Shown one piece after another: positions 1 to 11,832 of a stretch of 64,000 bases of DNA (positions are counted from its first letter, which is position 1; the number at the start of each line of letters is the position of its first letter). The translations under genes and the position numbers were made by a program. The notes below the pieces were generated by a model, which saw only the letters and a program-made list of their open reading frames with translations, had not been told where the DNA came from and searched no databases. The stretch comes from Astropecten irregularis (taxonomy: Eukaryota; Echinodermata; Asteroidea; Paxillosida; Astropectinidae), in assembly GCA_963971285.1 (NCBI GenBank), contig OZ020248.1:12152001-12216000 (forward strand). Reading direction: 5' to 3'.

Positions 1-76
1 AAGTTTGCAAATCAAGTTTTCAAAACTTTACGGAACAGGTTTCCCAAACAGGGTATTTTTTTTTTTTCGAAAACAG

Positions 77-815
77 TTCCATTGCATCCGAAAAAACTAA
101 GCAACGACAATTGCTTTAATACCAACGTAAGGAAGAAAGATTTCATTCGTCATCTATGGATTGCATTGAATGAGAAAAACATGGATAGTGTTGCTGTACG
201 GGATGATAAGACCAAAAACTTCCTGTCTTTCCATCAACTGGCTACAATTAACAGTAATCCCAAACAAGCTGTTATAAAGCGTTTGAAAAAAATCTATCAG
301 CCCTACAACTCAGGTTGGCTGAGTGAAATTGTTGTTGATTTTTACATAAGTCAGCTGTGTACAATTGCAAATGAAGAGGAAAAACGAATGAAATTCGGGA
401 GTCTGCATTGTTATAAAAAACACTAAAGATTGTGGATAATCAACCAACACCTCAGACTTTCCGATCAGTATCCCGAAAATGTTTCAACGAAGGAAAATGT
501 TGTGACATAGTGCTTTTTCCCCTACTTGAAAACCGACATTTTACACTCTATATCATGAACAATATCAACAACCATTTCGTTTGCTATGACTCGCTGAGCT
601 GTAGTAAAGACAACAGACAAAAACTTGTTCATCATGGACGTGCATTTCACGATTTCTTCAGGAACGGTACAACAAACAGATACTGGCGCGCAATGCCTAG
701 TGTTTTGGATGGTCAGCAAGCTGTTGGAATCAATAATGCATCGTGTGAACAACAACCAGAATCCGCTAGCTGTGGCATATTTTGCTGTCTGTATGCTGAG
801 AATATATGCCTTTAA
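77..815 (+). pseudogene. Ulp1/C48-like cysteine protease, frameshifted
   Basis: Two reading frames together cover a SUMO-protease-like (Ulp1, C48) fold of about 230 residues. The first (to the stop at 424-426) carries the WLSE..VVDFY segment typical of the domain start. The second (about 420-815) carries the triad: His in NRHFTLYI (codon 537-539), Asp in CYDSL, and Cys in SASCGIFCCLYAEN, with Gln residues just upstream. The frames differ by one base, and the switch falls at an A-run at 415-420, so the copy is broken there or has a homopolymer error. A CAG at 74-76 after a T-run could be a splice acceptor, so more may lie to the left. Such domains are common in transposon ORFs (established knowledge). 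No transposase is visible here, so mobile-element origin is inferred. Confidence 0.6.
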
Positions 816-2480
816 AAGAACGAGCTCAAACGAAATGATGATATTGGAAACTTACGAAGCTACGTCACACTGCAGCTTATAAGAAGATCACACATAGTAG
901 ATCCTGAACTACAAAGGTTATTCCAAGCTTATCAATAGTAGGCCTATTGTTTCCTTTCAAAATGTTTATATAATGTCAAACATGAAATCCTCAAGGTGTA
1001 GATCTATCATCAGTTTTGGGTTTAGCATGGCGTGGGGAAAGGTTTTATGACCAGTTTCTCAAATTTCAATCTTGTTTGTGTTTTAAATCAACGCAATACT
1101 TTGAAGATTATTCCATTCTTCCTATGATGTTTTCAGAAGAATTAATCTATTAATACATTTTTATAGTATCAAATTCACATCACTTTAGATTCATCATCTC
1201 CAGCAAAACAAACTATATTTTACCCACCAAATTTAAATGACACAGAATACACGCAGATTTACGAAGTGTCACCGGCCTTCAAAGCCAAACGTCAAAAAAG
1301 TGCTGAATCAAATATTCAAATATCGATGCTGGCTAAACGACATATACAGGGGAATAAAAGCAGAAAAATATTGACGAGCTCATACGTGCATTCTTGCGGT
1401 GTTATCAAACACAATATCTTGTGTAATCACACTTGGGTTAGATTTTGTATCATTTTATTTTTGTAATTCGTGGCCCTGTGTGACAACGCCTTTGTCGATC
1501 CGCACAGTACGGAGAGTGATATTTGGTGGGTTTTTTTTGTAAATAGATAGTGACAAGTTTCTTGCTTACAATTTCCCATAATTCTACAATAATTTTCATA
1601 ATTCTTGGCCCTTCAAACGAAAAAAAAAAATGGTTTCTTGTATTATTATAAATGTGTTATTCTTACACGCGTCTACCTAATGGGATATCGTTATTACGCG
1701 AGTAAGAAGGGTGACGTCTATGCAGACACCGCGGTTATCGTTTAGTCGCAACCAGTGTCTGTAAAAACATGTATAAATAGCCAACAAAAGAAACGTGCCA
1801 CAGGGGTTGTTTCCTTGCGGACATGGCATCATTGCTGGTTTCCTCGCCACAATTCTTTCAGTTCCTTTAATTTGTGGTACTTTGTCGGCGATCTGGGGAA
1901 AGTGCCTTCATAGTGTTTTACTTAATCCTATTTCGTTCCATGAATATAGTGTCTGTGTCGCTTTCTTCTTCTTTGTCTCCTGATGAGCTGAATGAGACCC
2001 ATTCGTTGATCACGTGTGAAATTATCTACTCCCGTTTTCGCTTTTTATCACTTCTTATGTAATTTCTTTAGACCAAGGTTGGTCAAGATCGAAGAGAAGA
2101 GGAGGAGGGGGAGGAAGAAAAAGAAGATCAAAGATAAAGGCTTTTCCGCTATAACACTCGGAAAAGCCACAACACAAACTCCAAACAAAAACAATTCATT
2201 TTACAATCGAATTCGGAAAAGCGAAATAAATGAATCAAAATATTATTGATAAGTAAGTAAGTGTAAGTCGTGTGAAGTCGTTTATTATCTAGATTCAAAT
2301 GCTTTTTTTTTTACACTGCCCCCTCATTTTCATCAACATTCGGAAAGGAATGATTTGGGCATTAACATTCTCCTACGGGGCGAATCCATGGCCAGTCGTA
2401 TTACACACTTGTATATTTGTCAATTCTATAACTTTGTGGTATACGTTTTCAAGGATAATTCTTTATTTCAAGTTTACATA
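816..2480. other. Gene-less AT-rich stretch
   Basis: I see no supportable gene here. A TATAAATAG box lies near 1772, and a purine-rich tract at 2092-2130 contains GGAGGAGG and AAGAAGAA runs. Short open frames show no recognisable domain. Confidence 0.4.
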
Positions 2481-2548
2481 CTGATTTCATTTTGACACCC
2501 AAAGTAAAATGCTATATCTTTGAAATGCTGCAGGATTTGTACATGCAG

Positions 2549-4455
2549 CGAAAAGCCTTATCACAGCAAGAATGACCCTATATCTGAAATTAAGTGTGTC
2601 CACATCTTCTGTATAACAAAATCTGGAATAAAATTGGACAATAAGTAAAACAGTAGGTGAAGTTGACGTCACTTTAAGTGATCATTTGGTAATTAATTAG
2701 TCGGCTGAATTAGCCTTATCCAAAATTAAGTGTGCCCATGGGTATGTTCTAAAGGATTATGGAATAAAACTAGTCAATAACTAAAACATGAGTGGTACAC
2801 TTTTGTTTAAAGATGCATAGCGCATAAGCGCAATAGCCGCAATAATACAGTATAATGCACATATATGTGAAAATTTACGTCTCTTTAATTGATCATTTGG
2901 TAATTAATTAGTGGGCCGAATTAGCCTTATCCAAAATTAAGTGTGCCCATGGGTATGTTCTAAAGGATTTTGGAATAAAACTAGTCAATAACTAAAACAT
3001 GAGTGGTACACTTTTGTGTAAAGACGCATAGCGCATAAGCGCAATAGCCGCAATAATACAGTATAATGTACATATAGTTTTATATGTGAAAATTGACGTC
3101 TCTTTAATTGATCATTTGGTAATTAATTAGTTGGCCGAATTAGCCTTATCCAAAATTAAGTGTGGCCATGGGTATGTTCTAAAGGATTATGGAATAAAAC
3201 TAGTCAATATAAACTAAAACATGAGTGGTACACTTTTGTTTAAAGACGCATAGCGTATAAGCGCAATAGCCGCAATAATACAGTATAATGCACATATATG
3301 TGAAAATTTACGTCTCTTTAATTGATCATTTGGTAATTAATTAGTGGGCCGAATTAGCCTTATCCAAAATTAAGTGTGCCCATGGGTATGTTCTAAAGGA
3401 TTATGGAATAAAACTAGTTAATAACTAAAACATGAGTGGTACACTTTTGTTTAAAGACGCATAGCGCATAAGCGCAATAGCCGCAATAATACAGTATAAT
3501 GCACATATATGTGAAAATTGACGTCTCTTTAATTGATCATTTGGTAATTAATTAGTCCGCCGAATTAGCCTTATCCCAAATTAAGTGTGCCCATGGGTAT
3601 GTTCTAAAAGATTATGGAATAAAAACGTACATTAAATAAAACATGAGTGGTACACTTTTGTTTAAAGATGCATAGCGCATAAGGGCAATAGCCGCAATAA
3701 TACAGTATATAATTCACATATATGTGAAAATTGACGTCTCTTTAATTGATCATTTGATAATTAATTAGTTGGCCGAATTAGCCTTATCAAAAATTAAGTG
3801 TGCCCATGGGTATGTTCTAAAGGATTTTAGAATAAAACTAGTCAATAACTAAAACATGAGTGGTACACTTTTGTTTAAAGGTGCATAAGGGCAATAACCG
3901 CAATATAATGCACACAGTATGTGAAATTGACGTTACTTTAATTGATCATTTGGTAATTAATTAGTCGGCCGAATTAGCCTTATCCAAAATTAAGTGTGCC
4001 CATAGGTATGTTCTGTACGTTTATTGAATAAAATTGGTCAATAAGTAAAATATGAGTGGTACACCTTTGTTTAAAGGTGCATAGCGCATAAGGGCAATAG
4101 CCGCAATATAATGCACACAGTATGTGAAATTGATGTCACTTTAATTGATCATTTGGTAATTAATTAGTAGGCCGAATTAGCCTTATCCAAAATTAAGTGT
4201 GCCCATAGTTCTGTTCTGTACGTTTATTGAATAAAATTGGTCAATAAGTAAAGTATGAGTGGTACACTTTTGTTTAAATATACACTAATGTCAATAGCCG
4301 CATTAATAGAGTATATGCACACAGTAGGTGAAATTGACGTCACTTTAATTGATTATTTGGTAATTAATTAGTGAGGTGAATTAGCCTTTTCCAATATGAT
4401 GTGTTACCATATGTCTGTTCTGTAAAATTATGGAATAAAAATGTACAATAAATGA
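2549..4455. repeat. ~210 bp tandem satellite, about 9 units
   Basis: The motif GATCATTTGGTAATTAATTA (or a close variant) recurs at 2680, 2891, 3110, 3324, 3535, 3748, 3944, 4147 and 4351, a period of 196-219 bp. Each unit also has GACGTCNCTTTAA, CCTTATCCAAAATTAAGTGT and AGCGCATAAG blocks. Units in the middle are very alike. The first (about 2549-2680) and last are diverged, as expected for an array renewed by unequal exchange. No coding potential. Confidence 0.9.
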
Positions 4456-4550
4456 AACATTTGACTCAATTTGTTAATCGTAACAGAGTAACTGTGGAAA
4501 CATCGGCGAAAATTCGCAGCTCCCTGTACTGCATGGATTCTAGGTTTTCT

Positions 4551-4610
4551 GAGTTTGCGGCTGAGTTTGCGGCCCAGTTTGCGGCTGAGTTTGAGGATGA
4601 GTTTGCGGCT
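4551..4610. repeat. 12 bp minisatellite, 5 units
   Basis: Five copies of GAGTTTGCGGCT or one- to three-base variants run head to tail just beyond the 210 bp array. Confidence 0.85.
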
Positions 4611-4801
4611 ACCTTCAGTTTGGTGGCTGAGTCCACCTTCATTCATGCTAGAACCTAATTCACTTATCACTACAATCGTCAGTAGCTAGACCTGTATTGG
4701 AAATTAGGCTTGTGAATTGAAAATGAGAGCGGCACAGCCATCTCTACTTTGATTGGCTCTTGTCAAAGAAAATGCTTATTCATTTCAAGAAAGATAAGCC
4801 T

Positions 4802-5043
4802 ACAGTAACAGGCATCTGTTAAATTCCCAGTCCCATACGGTGCACACCTTTTGAGAAAACAGTGAAAAACCGCCCAAGGTATTTTTGAAATCTTTCCACA
4901 ATTAAAAATTGTTTGTGGTCATTGGTTCCACTCTTTTTTGGATAAATACAGCATTTTAGGTAAAAAACGTTTAACGGTATGTTTTTACTATCACCATCTT
5001 TATACCATTGTACGTTATAGGTAAATCTGTGGAGATTTCTGTA
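4802..5043 (-). mobile_element. MITE family A, partial copy
   Basis: Family A, defined here, is about 370 bp. Its ends read TTAAAGGTAGTATCATACTTTGG and the inverse, so TTAA is the likely target duplication. Inside are GTTCACAGATTTA, a GATCTTTTAAAAGATC palindrome and CACCGTATGGGACTG. No ORF is shared between copies, so it is non-autonomous. This copy lacks one end. Confidence 0.7.
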
Positions 5044-5077
5044 TGCTACCCGTGTAATTGTGATACATGTAGTACCT

Positions 5078-5447
5078 TTAAAGGTTATATCATACTTTCG
5101 TTTTTGTCACAGAAATGCAGATTCATGGGCACAAATATCAAGACAGATACAGTAATGAACAGCCATCTGTGAACATTTCAGTCCCATACGGTGCCCATTT
5201 TTTTTTAGAAAACAGTGAAAAACAGCCACAGTATTTCTTATGTCTTTTCTCTTTTATTTTCGATTTGTACAAGATCAAACAGATTTTCGGTCGTTGTTTT
5301 ACTAATTTCTGGATAAATACAACATTTCAGGCGGAAACATTTTAACGGTATGTTTCTACCACCACCATCTTCATACCCTGTAAGTTATACGTAAATCTGT
5401 GACCATTTCTGTTTTGGCTTCTTACCAAAGTATGATACTACCTTTAA
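5078..5447 (-). mobile_element. MITE family A, near full length
   Basis: Both ends are present (TTAAAGGTTATATCATACTTT at the left, ACCAAAGTATGATACTACCTTTAA at the right in inverse orientation), with the family A core between. Confidence 0.85.
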
Positions 5448-5817
5448 GTGTACCTTCCGTGTAATATGAATGCTCCCTATAGACGGAGTCATCAAGAAAG
5501 CCCATACAAACCATTCTTCAATTACACTGCGATCCAACGGTCAATTACAGAACGGATATTGAAGACGAAAAAGCATCCTAGAGGTATATTTCATAATAAA
5601 GGTGAAGATTAAATAGGATAGCGAGATGGGAAAAAGGACTCCGGTGGAAGAGAGTTATTTTAGATGGATGATGTGACGCAAGAAAAGCGGAGATCGAACG
5701 GCTGTGGAAAAACCTCGACTTGAGTAAAAACTAATTTATTAATTCAGCTTTTATACAGATGTGACGGAGACAAAGCTTGCCAGCCCTGAGCAGAGGCTTT
5801 GGGTCCTTACGATAATA

Positions 5818-5946
5818 GCGCTCCGCACTAATGACGTCACACCATGCATGCACGGGCCCACGTACCCCAACTCACGACACGTTTGCATGGCCGGTTGCAA
5901 TGTTTGTCTGAGGTTCGGTGCTATTTTTAGCGCAAGTGCACAGTGC
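5818..5946 (-). mobile_element. MITE family C
   Basis: Family C is 130-195 bp, flanked by TA, with ends GCGCTCCGCACT... It carries ATGACGTCAC near one end, CAGACAAACATTGCAA (or inverse) in the middle and CTATTTTTAGCGCAAGTG near the other end. A TA duplication fits a mariner-type origin (inference). Confidence 0.75.
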
Positions 5947-5982
5947 TATTATGAGGTTTGAGGCTATGGATTAAAATGTTAA

Positions 5983-6083
5983 CCGCCATTGGTGTCAATG
6001 AAATGAAGGGCTTGGGATACATGGCGAACCTGGAGCCTTTCTCTCGGCTTCGTCATGTAGCCCAGTCCTAGCCTCAAACTTGG
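5983..6083. repeat. Short dispersed repeat, mate of 19371-19500
   Basis: Shares CCGCCATT..., GGGATACATGG..AA and CTGGAGCCTTTCT..CGGCTTCGTCA with 19371-19500, which shows inverted ends. Likely a MITE relic. Confidence 0.5.
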
Positions 6084-6267
6084 TTTCATAAAGGCCTGTA
6101 GAAAATAGTCCAAGTGAACCATCGAAAATGGCGTCTATAGGGCGCCCCCATGCGGTGCAACACCAACACCCTGTGGAATCATTATTATAAGAAATAATGT
6201 GGTTATGTATTGCTTGTGGTGGACTAATAAGGTTTGAAGCCTTATCTTCTTTTTTATTTTGACCATT

Positions 6268-6313
6268 CTCGTCTCCTGATGATGACTAGAGCAGGCTAGT
6301 CGAAACGTAGAGA
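6268..6313 (+). ncRNA. Hammerhead-ribozyme-like core in a Penelope-like relic
   Basis: GTCTC and GAGAC (stem I) enclose CTGATGA, a six-base stem GACTAG/CTAGTC with loop AGCAGG, then GAAA and a short CGTA junction. These are the conserved hammerhead elements in type I order with a minimal stem III, the form known from Penelope-like retroelements. One extra U lies between CTGATGA and stem II. The next ~115 bases (CTAAATAACC.. to ACAAACCGATCCAC) recur after the decayed copy at 59798, supporting a mobile source. Activity is not shown. Confidence 0.5.
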
Positions 6314-6706
6314 CCTAAATAACCAAAAGTGCGACGCAATAAGAAGTAAGAAAGTACGAACAATTCTTACATGGTGTTTCCACAAACCGATCCACATAAC
6401 AAATTGTCACCATCTTGCAAAGGCTCAAATCTTCATTGTCGTATACTTCATTGGGAGGGGATTGTGAAACACTTTTCGGCTTGTTATTAATGTAGTACGA
6501 GAATGAAGCAATCTTTATATCCAAGGTTTACATAAGGAAAACAACTTCAGGGCAAAATTCAAGACAAATAATCTGATACATTCGATTTGTTTCAAGCGAA
6601 AGTTTTACGCCATTAGTCAAGTGCAATTATGCGTATCAGGTACATGGACAGACTATACATTAATGATCAACCGATACAAGGAATGAGGATGGTATGAAAA
6701 CAACTC

Positions 6707-7047
6707 TTAAAGGTAGCATACCGAAACAGAAATGTTCACAGATTTTTGGTGATGGTAGAGACATACCGTTAAAGTTTTTTTCTGCCTGAAATGCTGTATT
6801 TATCAAAAAAATAGTAAAACCAATTACCCAAATCAAATTTGATCTTTTAAAGATAAAAAAATAACGGTGAAATGATTTTAAATATACTGTGGCTGTTTTT
6901 CACGGTTTTCTAAAAAAAAAAAAAAAAAAGTGGGCACCGTATGGACTGGGAATTTCACAGATGACTGTTAGTTTACTCTGCCTTGATATTTGTGCACATA
7001 GATCTGCATTTCTTTAATAAAAACCAAAGCATGGTATTACCTTTTAA
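6707..7047 (+). mobile_element. MITE family A, with A-run expansion
   Basis: Starts TTAAAGGTAGCATACC and ends ATTACCTTTTAA. An 18-base A-run sits before the CACCGTATGG core. Slightly shortened between the end and the GGTGATGGTAGA block. Confidence 0.8.
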
Positions 7048-7453
7048 GCCTTGCTGTCTGAGTATCATGAAGTTTTTAAATAGAAACACATGAATCAATC
7101 TTGAAAAAAGATATCCATACTTCGGCCCGTAGTGTCTGCACGCACATACTGGTACATGACAGGGTTATATCAATACATCTATGACAAATTGTATAAGCCA
7201 TTTGTACACGAAATGAGGTATTTAGCTTTGTCGTCTCGCTTCAGTTCCAAAATGTGTATGAGATTTGGCAATCATTTACCGCAACAAAAGCACCGAAACT
7301 AGGAAGACAACATTTTCTTCAAGCTATATATCAAGCGTCTAAATTGGATCTGAGGGAAAACACACGTTTTCACGAATTGTGCTATTTTCGTTTCTAGTTC
7401 CCTCAGTTATAAATGGCCATTTGACCTTAAAAATGTAGGGTACAGACTTGTTT

Positions 7454-7825
7454 TTAAAGGTTGAGTACAGGTTGGTATTAAACATATACCCAAACAGAAA
7501 TGTTCACAGATTTACGTATAACTTACAGGGTATGGAGATGGTGCTGGTAGAATCATACCGTTTAAATATTTCCGCCTGAAATGCTGTAGGCCTATTTATC
7601 CAGAAATTAGTAAAACAACGACCGATGACAGTTTTGATCTCGGGGTAAGATCAAAACCATTCTTTATGTTTTATAAGAAAAGTTGATTTTCGCTATTTTC
7701 TTGGAACTCAGATGTCCGATTGAGCTAAAAGTTTCACAGGTGTATTATTTCATGCACATGTTGGATTAGACACCGTTAAGTGTGAGTGATGTTCTATGAC
7801 CATTACCAACGTATTATAGCTTTAT
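7454..7825 (+). mobile_element. MITE family B
   Basis: Family B shares its left half with A (CAGAAATGTTCACAGATTTACG, GGTATTTATCCAGAAATTAG). It begins TTAAAGGTACAGTACAGG and has GATCTCGGGGTAAGATC, GATTGAGCTCAAA and GTGAGTGCTGTTCTGTGACC in its right half. This copy has both ends. Confidence 0.8.
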
Positions 7826-8094
7826 ACAGACTGTAAATTTGATACGTCTTTACGTCACAAATTTCCGTGTGCACACCGGTTTGTGCACTTTTATTTACCG
7901 CAGAATGACTGTTGCATAACGGGTAATCTGTGAAATATCTGCGCTTTAAACACAAGTACTATTGCATTTGAAGTCTTGAAAGGATTGTGTGTGATAATTT
8001 GTTTTCCGGTGTTTACCATTATTGAAACTTCGTCATTTCTGTTCGTCTTCGAAGGTAGAATTTGGCTATAATTCTGGCAATTCCAAAATAGTGC

Positions 8095-8440
8095 ATCACT
8101 CCCAGAGTTTGCAACGCGTTGGCCATAATCACACCGCGAGGAATCTGTCGACCCTTTCCATGGGCCTCTCTCAAAGCTCGGCTCCGGATCAGGTTCCGGC
8201 TTCGTCTCTTTCGTCTAAAATGCTGAAAATATAGGTTGTGGTTTTTCATTGAAGTTGAAGCTCTCTTTTCTACTCCAAACCACAGCCAAAAGCCTCTATT
8301 TGGATACTTTAGAATGGATTCACGAAATGGAGCTGCATGGAGCCTGAGCCAGAGCCGAGCTTTGAGAAAGGCCATTAATTTTTTGTCGACACAAATTCCG
8401 TGAATTGTGATTGGCCAACGCGTTCCAAACTCTTACACGT
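8095..8440. mobile_element. Palindromic MITE split by another insertion
   Basis: Left AGAGTTTGCAACGCGTTGGCC with TGTCGAC and right TGTCGAC..GTGATTGGCCAACGCG..CCAAACTCT are inverse copies. The element is interrupted by the 8163-8374 element. A half copy lies at 19585-19645. Confidence 0.6.
8163..8374. mobile_element. MITE family D (GGCTCC-rich ends)
   Basis: Family D is about 210-240 bp. Inverted ends here read GGCCTCTCTCAAAGCTCGGC and the inverse. The shared core has TGCTGAAAATATAGGTTGTG, GAAGTTGAAGCTCT and CCACAGCCAAAAGCCTCTA. Related copies at 14230, 21208 and 56325 have different outermost bases but the same core. Confidence 0.75.
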
Positions 8441-9466
8441 GCCCCGTATTAAGACAGACCTATGCTGACCAGAACGTGGGCGCAGCACTGTCGATGCTGG
8501 CCAGTGGTCAGACTATAGATCGTGTCGACCGACTCCGGCCTCGGTCAGATATGTTTGTCCGGCCGGCTGCTTGGAGGTCAGAACATACTGCGGCCACTCT
8601 CAACCGTTCCTCTCAACCTCTGTAATTTCTCAAAATGATACGGCGAGTGCTGCTTGTCCAGCCTGCCAGCATGTCCTTCCACGAACAAAAATAAATTAAT
8701 TGCATTTTACAAATCACAGTCGCTCCAGTCAATGCATGATGCATTCAATGACGCACATTCAACCACACGGGACATGAGTTCAAACACGTCCGCACAGTAT
8801 CATGTGAAAAGTCATGGACTAATATTGCCAGAGCCAAACCACCTGAGACCATCTAGACGTTTATTAAAAAATCAACAACAGCCAAAGAACCTTTAATGTG
8901 TATGGCATGCAGTGCATTGGTGGACCATATAGGGACCCGTCTCATTTATATACAGTCAATAATTATTAAGTTACAGGCATCTTGGGAACGACAAACTGCC
9001 CTATAAAGCATTCGGTATTGTTGTCTGACAGAGTGCACTATACAATGTATAATATGCCAAGTTGGAAGGTGAATGTTATTTCTCCTTGAATATTGCTCTG
9101 GGTTCGATGTCTCATGTGGTACAGTGTACTTTTAGGGCAATGCCGTACCGTGCCCAAGAACATTCCGTGGAAATTTAAAGAGTAACATGACATTTCTTTT
9201 TAGATATTGGCTGGACCTGATTGCCTGTATATAACCTCGTGTGACATGGGCGTTTAGAACCTTTCACTTTTTGTTCTCGAATGGTATTAACCTAATTGTG
9301 TTGAGTTCTGGTGTGTGTGGGCTAAGGTGAAGATGCTCTACCAGTGTTGTGTCCTGATATGGTTTTTAAGTATACCAGTTTTGTTAAATATGATTTTTTT
9401 TTGTTTAATATTGTTCAAGTCGCCAGCCTGCCCCACATGAAATATTATGAGCGAACTTTCACTTAA
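8441..9466. other. Unassigned stretch
   Basis: No gene recognised. The part at 8440-8640 is GC-richer than its surroundings, with a TGGCCAGTGGTCAGAC block, but the open frames show no known domain. Confidence 0.35.
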
Positions 9467-9894
9467 CAGAACCGAAACGAAGCGAGCCGCACAGCACTGT
9501 ACCGAACCGAACCGAGCCGTCCAAAACCGCCCGAACCAAATTGCACAGCACCGTACCGAACCGCAACTGACCCGAGCCGTACCGAAGCGAGCCGTACCGA
9601 AGCGAGCTGCTCCGCACAGCACCAAACCGTGAGCCGCAACCGATCCGAACCGAACCAAACCCGTACCGAAGCGAGTCACACCGCACCGAACCGAACTGTA
9701 CCGATCGACCCGATCCAAACCGCACCGCAGGGAGCCGCACCACACCGCATAGCGCTGAACCGAACCCAACTAAACCGAACAGCACAGCACCGTACCGAAC
9801 CGAATAGAATAGAACCGACCCGAACCAAACCGCGCACCGTACCGCATCGTATACTGCACCGTATCCCCCCGTACCGCACCGCACCGTACCGAAC
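9467..9894. repeat. Pentamer-based array (ACCGA and variants)
   Basis: About 430 bp of interleaved ACCGA, ACCGC, ACCGT and GCACC steps, clearest as CCGAACCGAACCG. It stays open in several frames on both strands only because of its composition, and is not coding. Confidence 0.9.
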
Positions 9895-10526
9895 TTATCA
9901 TTTTGAGGGCGAGGGGGATTTATCTAAAACGTATTTGGTATACAGCTATTTATATAGGACCTCCACCCCACACCAGCTTATTATGTTTCTGCCCACGATT
10001 TTATGTGTTTATAATTATACAGACATGCTGTGTAAAGAAAAATTTACAACAATCCTACACTAATATTATCTAACGAATTAACTAAAACAAGCACGAACAA
10101 AAGAAAATAGGCCCACAACGGTTTTCATGACTAAATTGAGGGATTAGAAAAAGAACATTTTCACAGGTTTGCAGTGTATTTTGAAATATTCAACAAAAAC
10201 ATGGCTTTTAAATGAAGTAAATATTAGGAAATGTCACTGCACTTTTCTTTTCAGTTATAACGTACACAACGCTTGGCACGAAATGGCAAATTCGCGTTCA
10301 TTGTATGGCGATGTACAATATTATCATACGATGTCTGCGTTGTGTTCTTTCCAGTCACTAACATTAGTCTCAATATCGGTTGCTATGGACACAGGGCACG
10401 AAAGTGGATGCGCCTGTCTTTGCCATGGCAACGGAGGGATTGCCACATTTTGCACAAATGCCTGTCCTGGGCTCACAGGCCTTTCCCCGAGATCAAAAAT
10501 TACTAACAAAAATGCCAGATTTTTTG
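9895..10526. other. Unassigned stretch
   Basis: No gene seen. Around 10380-10500 the two strands hold TTGCTATGG/CCATGGCAAC-type inverse blocks and a TTTTTGTTA stretch, perhaps a decayed repeat. Confidence 0.3.
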
Positions 10527-10849
10527 TTAAATGTAATATCACTCTTTGTTAAAAAAGAAAATTAATGCAGATTCATGAGCAAATAATATCAATTAAGATA
10601 CAATAACAGTCATCTGTGAATTTCCCAGTCTCATACGGTGCCCACTTTTTGAGATAACAGTGAAAACGTTCATCTTCATGAGATCGAAACTATTTTGGGT
10701 AGGCCTAGTTGATATTACTGTTTTCCGGATAAATACAGATCGAGACGGTATATTTCTATACCATTACCATCTCTATACCCTGTGATTTATGGGTAAATCT
10801 ATAAAGAGCTTGTTGTGGTTTGCTCCCAAAGTTTGATACTACCTTTTAA
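10527..10849 (-). mobile_element. MITE family A
   Basis: TTAAATGTAATATCACTCTTTG at the left and GTTTGATACTACCTTTTAA at the right, with the CATACGGTGCCCAC core; internally shortened. Confidence 0.75.
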
Positions 10850-11108
10850 GTTCTCACATGATCATATTTTGTGTACATTTGGGTCCAACGTCTAACGGCA
10901 AACGGTTGTCCACAATGACCACAGTACTTCTTAACATAATTTTATCAATCCATGATTTTTGTGAAAATGCGAATTAGCCTCCGTACAATATACAATGTAT
11001 AGCCGAATGAATTAAATGAATGCTGAATTTCCCTGCATTACACCAATAACAAGACAATTTACTGAAAAAATTATTTAACTTTATAACAAGGATTACTTGT
11101 ACATGTTA

Positions 11109-11458
11109 TTAAAGGTAATATCAGTCTTTGTTTTTTTGTCAAAGAAATACAGATTCATGGGCAAACATATTACGAAAGATACAGTAAAAGTCATCTCCGA
11201 AAATTTCCAGTACCATACGGTGCCGCCTTTTTGAGAAAATGGTGAAAAACGCCAACGGAATTTCTTTAATATTTTCACCAATATTTATGATCTTTTAAAG
11301 ATAAAAACATTTCTGTCGTTATATTTACTAATTTCTTGATAAATACAGCATTTCAGGCGGAAACATGTTAACGGTATGTTTCTATCAGCACCATCTTCAT
11401 ACCCTGAAAGGTAAATCTGTGAACATTTCTGTTTTGGTTTCCTACCAAAATATAAAGG
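11109..11458 (-). mobile_element. MITE family A
   Basis: TTAAAGGTAATATCAGTCTTTG start, ACCATACGGTGCC core and CAGCATTTCAGGCGGAAACA block; the right end has decayed to CCAAAATATAAAGG. Confidence 0.8.
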
Positions 11459-11832
11459 CATTGCTGGTATATGTAATTGTCGGTACCCTTTCATATAGGC
11501 AAAGAAGATCATACATTCGAATGATGAATAATACCTCCATTATTGAAAAGAAAAACCGACAGACGCAACACGAAACAGAAGTTGAAGTTGATTTATGACA
11601 CAAAACTAAATAATAAATCCATTTATTATAATAAATATGCCTACTCAAGTCACGGATGAACAAAAACGTAATCATGTTAATGGAATTACGCCATCAGCTT
11701 ATGAAGAATTAGGATAACCTTGGAACAATAATGGGCTGTTTAATGCACAAAAGAATGCGGAAAGGTTATTGATCCGTACATATAATTATTATTAATAATA
11801 ATTAAGGCTCAAGCTCAAGCTCGGGCTCAGGC

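Noticed and set aside
4452..4658. Small frame with EFAAEFAAQF repeats
   Set aside because: Produced by the 12 bp minisatellite.
8019..8375. 118-residue minus-strand frame
   Set aside because: It runs across two nested MITEs; the parts are repeat sequence, not a conserved protein.
9338..10063. Long overlapping open frames on both strands
   Set aside because: They are translations of the ACCGA-type pentamer array; low-complexity composition removes stops.
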